Shown piece by piece: positions 17,284 through 25,244 of a DNA stretch of 64,000 nucleotides. The notes below the pieces were generated by a model. It was not told the DNA's origin. It saw nothing but the letters and a program-made list of their open reading frames with translations, and did no database searches. This stretch comes from Desulfoscipio geothermicus DSM 3669 (GTDB taxonomy: Bacteria; Bacillota; Desulfotomaculia; Desulfotomaculales; Desulfallaceae): NCBI RefSeq assembly GCF_900115975.1, contig NZ_FOYM01000001.1, positions 62,001-126,000 on the forward strand, written 5' to 3'. Both the position numbers and the translations under genes were made by a program. Every line of letters begins with the position of its first letter. The stretch's first letter is position 1.

Positions 17284-17989
17284 CTGCCTTTCCTGTCACC
17301 TTCATCACAACCAGTGTCACGTCATCCTTTTGAGAAAAACCGCGGGTAAATGTCTCCAGGTCAGATAAAATATTTTGTTTCATCCTGTCTGCATCAGCGC
17401 CATTCTGAAGGCGAACTATCTCCTTCAATCGTTCCTGCCCGTACCTCTGCCCGCCTAGGCCAGATGCTTCCACAAGTCCATCGGTATATAGCACCACCGC
17501 ATCTCCGGCGGCAAGAAAAAATTCCTCCGCCCCCGACCCAAGGTAATCCTCCAACAGGCCCAAGGCAACTCCCCGGCACTGGGCCACTCTCACCCTACCG
17601 TTAGATAGAAGGAGGGGAGGGTGGTGCCCCGCATTGACACAGGTGAGGCGTCCAGCTATCCCGTCGTAACACAGCAGGCATAGGGTGGCAAAAGCCCCGC
17701 ATTTCCGCAGTTCATACCCTCCCACCTTGTTTAACCGGCGCACCACCTCCAGAGGATGGGGATTAATCCTGGCACACTCCCGGAGCATATGGCAGATTGT
17801 TTCCATCAGCCGGGCCGCATGGAATCCTTTACCCATTACATCTCCGATGGCGGCAAACACGGTTCTCTTGTCGCAGGAGATAAACTCAAAAAAATCTCCA
17901 CCTACCTGTCCGGCAGGCAGGCTACACCCACTACCTTCCAACCCGCAAGCCTTTATTATTTTCCCATTCCCTGTGATCACTTCTCTCAT
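17264..17989 (-). CDS. PP2C-type (SpoIIE/RsbU-like) protein phosphatase
   Basis: 241 residues, essentially one SpoIIE/PP2C catalytic domain: metal-binding motifs VGGDFFEF near 29 and AIGDVMGKGFHAA near 48, NAGHHPPLLL near 122, LYTDGLVEA near 165 and the terminal DDVTLVVMK. It has no sensor domain, so its input must come from a partner or from expression level. Predicted to dephosphorylate one or both flanking STAS proteins. Confidence 0.92.
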   Translation of the reverse strand: MREVITGNGKIIKACGLEGSGCSLPAGQVGGDFFEFISCDKRTVFAAIGDVMGKGFHAARLMETICHMLRECARINPHPLEVVRRLNKVGGYELRKCGAFATLCLLCYDGIAGRLTCVNAGHHPPLLLSNGRVRVAQCRGVALGLLEDYLGSGAEEFFLAAGDAVVLYTDGLVEASGLGGQRYGQERLKEIVRLQNGADADRMKQNILSDLETFTRGFSQKDDVTLVVMKVTGKAGERSGD

Positions 17990-17996
17990 CCTGCTC

Positions 17997-18323
17997 CTAC
18001 CTCTCTTCTCCGGCCGGAGCGGTGTTTTGCGCCAGGAGCCTGTCCAACCCTACCAACTGCATCACCTCCGCCACATCAGGTTGCGGCCTTAAAATCAGCA
18101 TCCGGCCTCCTTTTTGCCGCCAGTCGTTATTAATGTCCAGCAAACTTTTCAAACCGGTGGAATCAACGAAAGAAACGCCTGACAGGTCAACTTCCAGCGT
18201 GTGTTCCCCCACTTTCCCAACAACCTCTTGCAATTGCGCTATCGTTTCCATGTCTAATTCGCCGTTTAGCACAACCCGGCACACTCCACGGGCAACGTAA
18301 ACATCTACTTTCAGCAATAACAT
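17997..18323 (-). CDS. STAS-domain anti-sigma-factor antagonist-like protein (second copy)
   Basis: 108 residues, STAS fold with the phospho-acceptor loop GVSFVDSTGLKSLLDI near residue 58. It lies between the kinase and the phosphatase. Its sequence is clearly different from the first STAS protein of the cluster, so the two probably have different partners. The family is known from sporulation and stress regulation, but no sporulation gene is attached to this cluster. Confidence 0.9.
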   Translation of the reverse strand: MLLLKVDVYVARGVCRVVLNGELDMETIAQLQEVVGKVGEHTLEVDLSGVSFVDSTGLKSLLDINNDWRQKGGRMLILRPQPDVAEVMQLVGLDRLLAQNTAPAGEER

Positions 18324-18332
18324 TACCTTCCT

Positions 18333-19589
18333 TCATTGGTATTGTTTTAACCTATCTGCAGGCCCAATGCCAAAGTCCAGGGCCAGGGCGGTACCTGACG
18401 GTGCTGTATTAAGGTAGAGGTAGTCCGCATAGTAGAGCATCAGGGTAAATCCACACCCCATGGAATTCTTGGTTGAATAATGTTGCATCAGCGTTGCCCG
18501 GGCTAATTCGCTGGTTTTAATTCCCGGACCCCGGTCCCGCACAATAATCCTGACTGCATCCCCTGACTGTCTGGCTTGCCAGCAACCGCCCCCCGCATGC
18601 TTAAGAGTATTTGTCAGCGCCTCTGACAAGCACAAGGCAATAGCATGCCGCTTGCGGCTGTCGAGAGCAGGTAAAGCTTCCCGTATTGCTCGGCGGGCTT
18701 CCGGAAGGTCATGGGTCTGCCGGACTTCACCCTTGGCCAGCTCTGCCCCTTCTGAGACCACTTTCTCCATCTCTTTACCATTCGCCAGGTATAACCGGCC
18801 CCCCGTTACCGCCGCTATGGCATCCCGGTAAGCCTGCATCTCCTGCCGGTGCATCCTTCTCTCCTTTTCAATCACCTCGGTGATGTCAAAGGCCAACAGT
18901 CCACCGCTCCTGTAATCGAAAGGAACCCCGTGAAGGTCAAACACCTTTTGCCCGTCAGCGCTAATGATCACCTCGCGCCGGTGTTCGGCCTGGCGGGTAG
19001 CCTGGCGCATCAGTTTTTCCGCTTCTTCCATGGGCAGATCCAGGTCAGCCTGACCTGAAAGGTAGCGGAAGCGCCCCCCTTCATATTTCATCACCTTCCC
19101 CACCCTGAGAGCGTTAATTAGTTCGGATTTCTCCACTTCAGCCAGCAGTTTTTCCCTGACTAGGTCCTGAAGGTGCTCCGGTAAGTGCCTGGTAATCTCC
19201 TGTACCAGCTCGCCGGCGCTTCCGGCCAGCAACTGGTACTCATCGCTGTTAAGCCGGCTGGCAGTCCCCTGCCTCCGGTGGACACATATGATGTCAAACA
19301 GGCGGACGTTATTTTTACCCCTGAAAGGTACTCCGGCTACCTCGACCCACAAACTTTCCTGCAGCCTGATTACATACCGGCCCGGAACTGGAGCTTCCGT
19401 TTCCAGCCCAAATCCCGTGGTATTAAACACCAGAATGTGTGCCGGATACTGCTTGCCATGCTCATCTTCCAGTAATACCCGGACAGGCGGTGAAAGCACC
19501 CGGCGGAGGGGGCCCTGCTGAATAAAGTACTTGCAATCTACACAAGGACGGCCTGGTTCTTTCTTCGCGCATTCAAGACACCGTCGCAT
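18333..19589 (-). CDS. RsbW-like ATP-binding kinase with Cys4 and PilZ-like N-terminus and PAS-like middle
   Basis: 418 residues from ATG 19589 (GGGGTGA upstream). Residues 1-22 form a Cys4 motif (CLEC and CVDC), possibly zinc-binding. Residues 30-115 look like a PilZ domain (LRRVLSPPVRVLL, then NTTGFGLE). Residues 150-270 resemble a PAS module. Residues 290-410 are a GHKL ATPase domain of the anti-sigma-factor kinase type (LSEALTNTLKHAGG, RDRGPGI, STKNSMGCGFTLM). It starts 5 bases after the HD-GYP gene. Predicted to phosphorylate the STAS proteins, perhaps in response to c-di-GMP; the PilZ call is by eye. Confidence 0.82.
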   Translation of the reverse strand: MRRCLECAKKEPGRPCVDCKYFIQQGPLRRVLSPPVRVLLEDEHGKQYPAHILVFNTTGFGLETEAPVPGRYVIRLQESLWVEVAGVPFRGKNNVRLFDIICVHRRQGTASRLNSDEYQLLAGSAGELVQEITRHLPEHLQDLVREKLLAEVEKSELINALRVGKVMKYEGGRFRYLSGQADLDLPMEEAEKLMRQATRQAEHRREVIISADGQKVFDLHGVPFDYRSGGLLAFDITEVIEKERRMHRQEMQAYRDAIAAVTGGRLYLANGKEMEKVVSEGAELAKGEVRQTHDLPEARRAIREALPALDSRKRHAIALCLSEALTNTLKHAGGGCWQARQSGDAVRIIVRDRGPGIKTSELARATLMQHYSTKNSMGCGFTLMLYYADYLYLNTAPSGTALALDFGIGPADRLKQYQ

Positions 19590-19593
19590 TTTT

Positions 19594-20346
19594 TCACCCC
19601 CTTTCTGCCTGTCGGCCCCTCCCGGCTGCATTTCCTTTAAATTGCCACAATATTACCAGCAAACGGTCCAGCCATTGGCTCTGGGCGTATACCAGCGGAT
19701 GTGACAACGTGATATATGAATCCGCCAATTGAGCAAGCCATTGTTTTTCATTGTCTATCTGCCTTTCCAGCCTGGCCGGGTCGCGATAGGTGGCGGTCTG
19801 CCAAAAGGGCTCTTCCGCCAGAGCCGCCACCAGCTTCGGGTCGAACTGGGAACCAGCACCCTGATAGACTTCTTCCAGCGCTTCATATATTTTTAAAGGC
19901 AAGCGGTAAGGACGTAAGGAAATCATGGCATCCATGGCATCGGCCAGGACAATGACCCGTGCGCGCCAGGGGATCCGTTCTCCCCTCAGCCCCTCATATC
20001 CCTTTCCATCCCACCTTTCGTGATGATAGCGGACCATTTCCACCAGGGACGTGTCCACTCCCATTCCTTCTATTATGGAGGCACCCCGCAAGGGGTGTTC
20101 CTTTAATTCAGTCCATTCCCCCTTTGTAAGGGGTCCTGGCTTATCGATAATTTCGCGTTTAACAAACATCTTTCCCACATCGTGGAGGAGTGCCCCGGCT
20201 ATCACGGTTTCCCGATCTTGTTCGTCCAGGCGAAGTAAAGTGCATATTCTCAAAGAGAGATTTGCAACGTTGGCACTGTGAAGAAATAATCCCGGCCAGG
20301 ATTTTTTCATCGTTCTTAACAGGTTGTTAACTCCCGTTGTATCCAC
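19594..20346 (-). CDS. HD-GYP domain protein, putative c-di-GMP phosphodiesterase
   Basis: 250 residues. The HD-GYP core covers about residues 18-180: ALLHDVGKMFV (HD metal site) near 52, HPLRGASIIEG near 84, MVRYHHERWDGKGYEG near 105. The GYP motif reads GYE here, so activity should be tested. A divergent helical tail of about 60 residues follows. No receiver or sensor domain. GTG start after GGGGCGG. It is the first gene behind a c-di-GMP-I riboswitch, which supports a c-di-GMP role. Confidence 0.9.
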   Translation of the reverse strand: MDTTGVNNLLRTMKKSWPGLFLHSANVANLSLRICTLLRLDEQDRETVIAGALLHDVGKMFVKREIIDKPGPLTKGEWTELKEHPLRGASIIEGMGVDTSLVEMVRYHHERWDGKGYEGLRGERIPWRARVIVLADAMDAMISLRPYRLPLKIYEALEEVYQGAGSQFDPKLVAALAEEPFWQTATYRDPARLERQIDNEKQWLAQLADSYITLSHPLVYAQSQWLDRLLVILWQFKGNAAGRGRQAERG

Positions 20347-20411
20347 AGGAACCGCCCCTTTTTTAACTTTTTCCCTTCATTTACACCTGAATATAGGTAG
20401 ATATACTTGTA

Positions 20412-20440
20412 AGAAAAAACGGCAGCCTACTAGCTGCCGC
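20412..20440 (-). terminator. terminator of the c-di-GMP riboswitch
   Basis: On the minus strand the stem CGGCAG/CTGCCG is followed by GTTTTTT. Its 5' arm (rc of 20435-20447) can instead pair over 13 bases with the 3' end of the riboswitch aptamer (rc of 20472-20484), giving an antiterminator. Ligand-bound aptamer should therefore favour termination. Confidence 0.85.
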
Positions 20441-20472
20441 AATAAAGAATACTTTAAAACAATAACAAAACC

Positions 20473-20567
20473 TTTATCGCGGCAACCTGGCAGTCATACC
20501 CTCAAGGGCTACAGACCCATGGCTTTGCGCCCCACCCTTTCGAGTGGTTTGCCTTTGGCACAATAAA
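20473..20567 (-). promoter_or_regulatory. cyclic-di-GMP-I (GEMM) riboswitch aptamer
   Basis: The minus strand reads GGCAAACCACTCGAAAGGG, then TGGGGCGCAAAGCCATGGGTC, and, after a variable stem, TGACTGCCAGGTTGCCG. These are the hallmark blocks of GEMM-I: GAAA tetraloop, the CGCAAAGCC ligand core and the closing GGTTGCCG. P1 is TTTATTG paired with CGATAAA. A terminator lies downstream, then an HD-GYP gene. A TATAAT box at 20575-20580 (minus) is placed to start transcription at the aptamer. Confidence 0.92.
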
Positions 20568-20791
20568 GTTTTAAATTATAAAAGTTTGAGGTCATATTAC
20601 GGCTAGAACCCAGAAGATTTCCTGGAAGGGTAAAACGTTCAGCCGTTAAAGTGTATTGTTCATGGGAAAAATAAAGAGGAGAAAAATAAGCTAACAAGTC
20701 CGTGAGTAAAAACTATTATGATGCGCCTCGTTAGCAACTGAAAGGAGCGAATAGACAATCTGGGTAGGCAATTTAAAAGGGTGGGTGAATA

Positions 20792-20965
20792 ATGGAATTT
20801 CCTAGAAAGCTCAGAAGCTCTAACAACCAAAATGGAAAGAATACAGCAATGGAAAATTTTGGTAATTATTACATAAATTACCCCCCCCCCCCCCCGAACA
20901 TATGTTTATTATGGATCCTTTGTTTCATAATATCAACCTTCACTCCTGTATATTTAGTAATATAA
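20792..20965 (+). CDS. putative 57-residue membrane-anchored protein containing a poly-C tract
   Basis: ATG 20792 follows an AGGGTGGGTG stretch. The frame encodes a polar Asn-rich N-terminus (MEFPRKLRSSNNQNG), then five prolines encoded by a 15-base run of C (20881-20895), then a hydrophobic C-terminal helix (NICLLWILCFIISTFTPVYL). The AT-rich composition differs from its neighbours. I do not recognise a family. A C15 tract is prone to length change, which would shift the membrane helix out of frame. Small-ORF calls of this kind are uncertain. Confidence 0.4.
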   Translation: MEFPRKLRSSNNQNGKNTAMENFGNYYINYPPPPPNICLLWILCFIISTFTPVYLVI

Positions 20966-21203
20966 TTACATCTAGTTTTTAAATTTCCTCTAAAAAAATC
21001 GACTAAATTATACATTATGCAGCCGCTCATCTTCTTTATTGCCTAAAATGGCATCCATACTGCATAATGATTGTCAGAAGCCGTTAGAATTTGTAGCGAC
21101 AATAAAACCGCGTTCGACAGCAACTTTTCTTCGTCTTTTATCTTGGCCTGATCCAGCTTGGGATGGCCTTTTCTTGTCGGTTTTCAGGTATCTCCCGTGG
21201 GCA
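20966..21203. other. AT-rich intergenic region with an inverted repeat
   Basis: No supported gene. CATTATGCAG (21013-21022) and CTGCATAATG (21060-21069) are a perfect 10-base inverted repeat around a 37-base centre. The part from about 21070 to 21200 has open frames on both strands but no recognisable protein. It could be debris of a mobile element. Confidence 0.4.
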
Positions 21204-21959
21204 CTAAACAAACTTCCACGGGCATAATCTGCGTTCCAGGTAATCCAGGGCCATGTAAATGATAAAGCCCAGCAGGCCCATGGCGATGATGCCGGCGAAC
21301 ATCTCCCGGTAGGCGTACCGCGACCAGGCGTCCAGCAGGTAATACCCCAGCCCTTCCTGGCTGACGATGGTTTCCGAGAAAAATAAAACGGCAATGGCCG
21401 TCCCCGAGGCTACGCGCAGCGCGGTGAGCATCTCGGGCAGCACCGCCGGCCACACCACGTGCTTGTAAATATCCCACCGACCGGCCCCCAGGGATTTAAC
21501 GGAGTTTATAACACCGGCATTAATTCCCCGGGCGGCGTCCCTTATCGGCACCAGAATTTGAAAGAAAATCACCAGCGTGATCAATGCTATCTTGGATATA
21601 TCTCCAATACCCAGCAGCACCATTAATACAGGCAGAAACACAATCTTGGGCACCGGGTAAACCAGGTAAACCAGGGGCGCCGCCAAGCGATCGAACCTTT
21701 CCTCCCTACCCAGCACCATACCGCAGGGCAGGGCCAGCGCCAGGGAGAGCAGTATGCTCAACACCACCCGGTAGCTGCTGATCAAGAAATGCCGCCACAA
21801 ACCGGCCGGGATTTCCCTGACAAAAGTAATAAAGGCCGGCAGCGGACGGGGCAGGGCGGGACTGGCCAGCATCACGGCCAGCAGTTCCCAGCCCAGCAGC
21901 AGGAAAGCGATGGAAGCGGCTGTGGCCGCTGTTTTTTTTATATAGCCTCGTTCGTGCAT
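21204..21959 (-). CDS. ABC transporter permease, SsuC/TauC type
   Basis: 251 residues, about six membrane helices. The BPD_transp_1 coupling motif region lies near residues 150-190 (GAGRWDIYKHVVWPAVLPEMLTAL), with the family's EAA-type glycine spacing. It is the membrane part of the nitrate/sulfonate/taurine or NMT1/THI5-type importer encoded by the three minus-strand genes at 21.2-23.8 kb. ATG start; 109 bases after the ATPase gene. Confidence 0.9.
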   Translation of the reverse strand: MHERGYIKKTAATAASIAFLLLGWELLAVMLASPALPRPLPAFITFVREIPAGLWRHFLISSYRVVLSILLSLALALPCGMVLGREERFDRLAAPLVYLVYPVPKIVFLPVLMVLLGIGDISKIALITLVIFFQILVPIRDAARGINAGVINSVKSLGAGRWDIYKHVVWPAVLPEMLTALRVASGTAIAVLFFSETIVSQEGLGYYLLDAWSRYAYREMFAGIIAMGLLGFIIYMALDYLERRLCPWKFV

Positions 21960-22068
21960 GTGTCGAAACCATCCTAATTCAACTTTGGTGCCGCTTTAAC
22001 TCCGCAACTCCGGTGCCGGGTGTTGAATTGTTGCCATTCCAGACACACCGGTTTATAAACCGCGCCTG

Positions 22069-22836
22069 TCACGGTATCAGTTTTTCCCGCAGGACGGTGG
22101 TCAGCGCGTGGAACTCCGGGGTTTTGCGGTAGCCGGGCTCGCCCACCCGCGGGTTTTCCACGATGTCCACCACCCGCCCGGGGTGTTCGGACAACACGAT
22201 AATTATTTGCCCCAGAAATATGGCCTCTTCAATGCTGTGTGTCACCAGCACAACGGTCATGCGCTTTTTTTGCCATATATCCAGCAGCTGTTTCTGCAGC
22301 TTTTCCCGGGTCAGGGCATCCAGGGAAGAAAAGGGCTCGTCCATCAACAGCAGGTCGGGCTCCAGGGCCAGGGCGCGGGCAATGGCGACGCGCTGCCGCT
22401 GGCCGCCGCTAAGCTGTGAGGGGTAGCGATCCCGCATTTCCCACAGGCCCACCTCAAGAAGCACCCGCTGCACCCGAGCCGTTCTTTCCCGCCCGTTTAT
22501 CCCCCTGATATCCAGACCCAGCCCCACATTGTCAAACACCTTTTTCCAGGGAAGCAGGCCGTAATCCTGTAAAATCAGCGCCGTTTGCCGGCGCAGCGGT
22601 TGCACCGGCTCATCATCAACCAGCACCCGGCCCGAAAATGACCCCAGCAAACCGGACAGCACGTAGAGCAGCGTGGATTTGCCACACCCCGAGGGGCCAA
22701 TGAGGGCGCAGGTGCCACCCCGGGGAATCGCAAAGGAAACACCCCGCAAGGCCGGCACCTCTTTTCGTTGCTGCCGGTAGCTGACCGAAAGATTTTCTAC
22801 ATTGACCATCAGTTTATTACCCGCTAAATTGATCAC
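22069..22836 (-). CDS. ABC transporter ATP-binding protein, SsuB/TauB type
   Basis: 255 residues with all ABC motifs: Walker A GPSGCGKST near 48, the Q-loop in ILQDYGLLPW, signature LSGGQRQRVAIARAL near 142, Walker B LLLMDEPFSSLD, and the switch His in VLVTHSIEEAIFL. GTG 22836 overlaps the stop of the binding-protein gene (GTGA); ATG 22809 is an alternative start. Energises the importer with the flanking permease. Confidence 0.92.
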   Translation of the reverse strand: MINLAGNKLMVNVENLSVSYRQQRKEVPALRGVSFAIPRGGTCALIGPSGCGKSTLLYVLSGLLGSFSGRVLVDDEPVQPLRRQTALILQDYGLLPWKKVFDNVGLGLDIRGINGRERTARVQRVLLEVGLWEMRDRYPSQLSGGQRQRVAIARALALEPDLLLMDEPFSSLDALTREKLQKQLLDIWQKKRMTVVLVTHSIEEAIFLGQIIIVLSEHPGRVVDIVENPRVGEPGYRKTPEFHALTTVLREKLIP

Positions 22837-23819
22837 TCACCGATTACCCGCCCGTCCACGAGATCATTATATTCAAAATCCTTCTGCAACAAGCCGTGGT
22901 CTTTCATCCAAGCAATTGTTTTTTCCACGCCCTGTTTGTCCGGCAGCCGGGGAGCGGAGAAGTGCAGCCTTAAAGGGTGTGCTTGGCTGGCTAATACTTC
23001 CTCCGGCACCCGTGCCTTTTCGGCAATAAGTTCATCATACTGCCGGGGATCGGCCTGCAAATCTTCCACCGCCCTGGCGTAGGCGCGCATCATTTTTTGT
23101 ACCCCGGCCAGGTTGGCGTCCAGCGTTTCCCGGCGCACAATCACCACCGTCTGGGCCACGGTGTTTTCCGTGTTGTCCACCACCAGGTGGGCTCCTTTTA
23201 TTTCCGCCAGGGTGGCAAACGGGTCGGGCAGGGTGGCCGCCTGCACATTGCCGTTCAGCAAGGCCTCAAAGCGGATGGGCAGCTTGACCATGTTATTTTT
23301 CTTGATTTCCTCCGGCTTCAGACCTCCGGCAACCAGCAGGTTATCGGTGATATATTCATTGATGGTGTTCAGGGACAAGGCAATGGGCACGTTCTTTAAT
23401 TGTTCCGGGGACGTAATGCTCGAATCCGGCGCTGACAAAATAGCAAACCGGTTCTCCCCCGGCACCGCCCCCTGGCCCACGGAAACGGCTTTAACGACAG
23501 TGCCGCCGTTGTTCATGGCGGCGACGGCCAGCATGTCACCGATGCCGGCGTCTATCTTCCCCGCCGCAAAGGCGCTGTCCCGCTCCAGGGCGCTGGGAAA
23601 GGGCACGAGTTCCACTTCAATGCCCTCATCCCGGAAGTAGCCCTTTTGCTCAGCCAGCCAGAAAGGCAAATTATCCGTAATGGGCATCATGCCCACTTTG
23701 ATGGGGGCCGGTTTATCATTTTCCGCAGCGGGCTGTTTTCCACCGCCGCATCCGCTCAGCACCAGCAGCAAGCCGGTCACAACCAGCAAAACAAATATTT
23801 TTCGACGCAAACCCAACAT
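22833..23819 (-). CDS. ABC transporter substrate-binding lipoprotein, NMT1/SsuA-like
   Basis: 328 residues. Signal peptide with a lipobox (LLLVLSGCGGG), so the mature protein is anchored by a lipidated Cys. The NMT1/SsuA fold begins with KVGMMPITDNLPFWLAEQKG and continues with EGIEVELVPFPSALERDSAF and AGKIDAGIGDMLA. Proteins of this type bind sulfonates, nitrate-like anions or pyrimidine precursors. No substrate-specific gene or TPP riboswitch is adjacent, so the ligand is open. ATG with AGGAGG upstream. Confidence 0.9.
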   Translation of the reverse strand: MLGLRRKIFVLLVVTGLLLVLSGCGGGKQPAAENDKPAPIKVGMMPITDNLPFWLAEQKGYFRDEGIEVELVPFPSALERDSAFAAGKIDAGIGDMLAVAAMNNGGTVVKAVSVGQGAVPGENRFAILSAPDSSITSPEQLKNVPIALSLNTINEYITDNLLVAGGLKPEEIKKNNMVKLPIRFEALLNGNVQAATLPDPFATLAEIKGAHLVVDNTENTVAQTVVIVRRETLDANLAGVQKMMRAYARAVEDLQADPRQYDELIAEKARVPEEVLASQAHPLRLHFSAPRLPDKQGVEKTIAWMKDHGLLQKDFEYNDLVDGRVIGE

Positions 23820-24002
23820 ATTTCGCCTCCTGTTAATTATTTGTGCATCATGCTGATTTTTTTCAAAATTTCTACTTCCCGCAGGCCAAATCCTGCCCCG
23901 AGATTGCTGCGCCCCGGCTTTTAAGCACGGTGTGCCCGGTTATCATAATCAGCCTGCAAAAAAGCCAAAATAACTGCATACTGAACAACAGGAGGTTGTA
24001 TT

Positions 24003-24122
24003 ATGCCGCGAGATAAAAAGGCCAAAAAAGAAAGCCGAACCATTAACCAGGGTCTGACCAGAAAAGAAGAACTAAATCGCGTCCGGGGCTACACCAAAAT
24101 AGTCGACCCCGAACGCGGCTAA
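24003..24122 (+). CDS. small basic hypothetical protein (39 residues)
   Basis: ATG 24003 is 7 bases after a perfect AGGAGG, a strong sign of translation. The product is highly charged (MPRDKKAKKESRTINQG, then LTRKEELNRVRGYTKIVD) and ends PERG. Predicted soluble, no Cys. I do not recognise a family. A palindromic repeat with a T run lies directly 3' and could terminate the transcript. Confidence 0.55.
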   Translation: MPRDKKAKKESRTINQGLTRKEELNRVRGYTKIVDPERG

Positions 24123-24126
24123 CCAG

Positions 24127-24220
24127 CGGGGTCAGACTTAAACTTCTTTAAACTAACTGCATTATCTTAATATCAGGTTAATGTGGTTAGTTTAATTCAG
24201 TTTAAGTCTGACCCTCTTTT
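24127..24220. repeat. nested palindrome, GGGGTCAGACTTAAAC type
   Basis: Outer arms GGGTCAGACTTAAACT (24128-24144) and AGTTTAAGTCTGACCCT (24199-24215); inner arms TTAAACTAAC and GTTAGTTTAA. A TTTTTT run follows. Like the GGGGACAGGC family it is a long palindrome at a gene 3' end, but its sequence differs, so it is probably a different repeat family. Confidence 0.8.
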
Positions 24221-24287
24221 TTGCTTATTTTCATTAACTGTGCTACAATTTTTTTGATCACTACAAGCGACAGGCGGGTGTTGTTAA

Positions 24288-24590
24288 ATGAATTTTTTTC
24301 AGGAAATAAGAGAGCAGATTTTGTGGGATTTCCGGCTGGAAAATGAAAACAAAGACCGGCGGCTGGGTTATGCCTTTGTTATCGACGTATTTGAACAAAC
24401 CCCTCGGTTGGCCCTGTATATCGTTAAAAAGCATTTGAGCAAAACCCAAACCATGCAGGAAGAACACCAGCCCCCCAGGGAAATGCTGCTCAAGGCGCTG
24501 GAAGAGCAAAACGTTAACTTAAAATATGACAATATATACGATATTAACGAAGAAATACGCCACTGGCTGGAACAACATATCTTTAATTAA
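24288..24590 (+). CDS. hypothetical protein, 100 residues
   Basis: Helix-rich soluble protein with many charged residues (NFFQEIREQILWDFRLENEN; EEHQPPREMLLKALEEQNVN). No Cys, membrane segment or known motif. ATG with a weak GGGTG site upstream. It precedes the NADH-module genes by about 120 bases, but nothing links it to them. I do not recognise the family. Confidence 0.65.
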   Translation: MNFFQEIREQILWDFRLENENKDRRLGYAFVIDVFEQTPRLALYIVKKHLSKTQTMQEEHQPPREMLLKALEEQNVNLKYDNIYDINEEIRHWLEQHIFN

Positions 24591-24710
24591 CATGTGGGCA
24601 TATATCGCAACATATAGATTTTATGATTGCTTTATGATATAATCAATTAACCTGTTAATTTTTATTTGATAATTTCCGAATTATCAATAATTTTACAATG
24701 GGGCGATGAT

Positions 24711-25244
24711 ATGAAGTTAACGGAAGAAGAAAAAAGAATAGCCGCCGAAACCACCCGGCAAATTTTATTCCAGTGTAATGATAGCCGGGGTAATTTGATC
24801 CCCGTACTGCAGCGGGTGCAGGACAAACTGGGCTACGTGCCGCCGGTGGCCATGGAGGAAGTGGCCGCCCACTTCCAGGTGCCGCCCGTGGACGTTTACG
24901 GGGTGATAACATTTTACAACCAGTTTCGTTTGACCCCGCCGGGCAAAAGGCAAGTTAAAATCTGCATGGGCACAGCCTGCCATATGCGGGGCGCACACAT
25001 CATCCAGGACTCCTGGGAACGCCGCCTGAACATAAAGGTGGGTGAAACCACCGAAGACCGGGAATACAGCCTGGAGCGGGTGGCCTGCGTGGGCTGCTGC
25101 ACCATGGCTCCGGTGGTGGTTATCAATGAAGAGGTGCACGGTAAAATAACCCCCACCAGGGTGGACGGGCTGATATTCTCACACCAATTGGATAAGAAGA
25201 AGGAGCAGCAGAATACGAAAGAAGGTGACGCAACCAGTGAGTAA
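24711..25244 (+). CDS. nuoE: NuoE/HndA-like [2Fe-2S] subunit of an NADH-dependent oxidoreductase
   Basis: 177 residues: thioredoxin-like [2Fe-2S] subunit with an N-terminal helical part (NLIPVLQRVQDKLGYVP). Cluster Cys are in CMGTACHMRG and in CVGCC near residue 130. It carries electrons next to the FMN subunit in complex I, HoxEFU and Hnd/Hyd bifurcating hydrogenases. ATG 24711 is preferred over the earlier in-frame codon because similarity begins there. It overlaps or abuts the nuoF-like gene. Confidence 0.93.
   Translation: MKLTEEEKRIAAETTRQILFQCNDSRGNLIPVLQRVQDKLGYVPPVAMEEVAAHFQVPPVDVYGVITFYNQFRLTPPGKRQVKICMGTACHMRGAHIIQDSWERRLNIKVGETTEDREYSLERVACVGCCTMAPVVVINEEVHGKITPTRVDGLIFSHQLDKKKEQQNTKEGDATSE

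Noticed and set aside
20509-20697. 62-codon minus-strand frame
   Set aside because: The sequence is the c-di-GMP riboswitch; its conserved blocks explain it better than a protein.
21013-21203. transposase fragment
   Set aside because: There is an inverted repeat and open frames, but no frame shows a transposase motif I can name.
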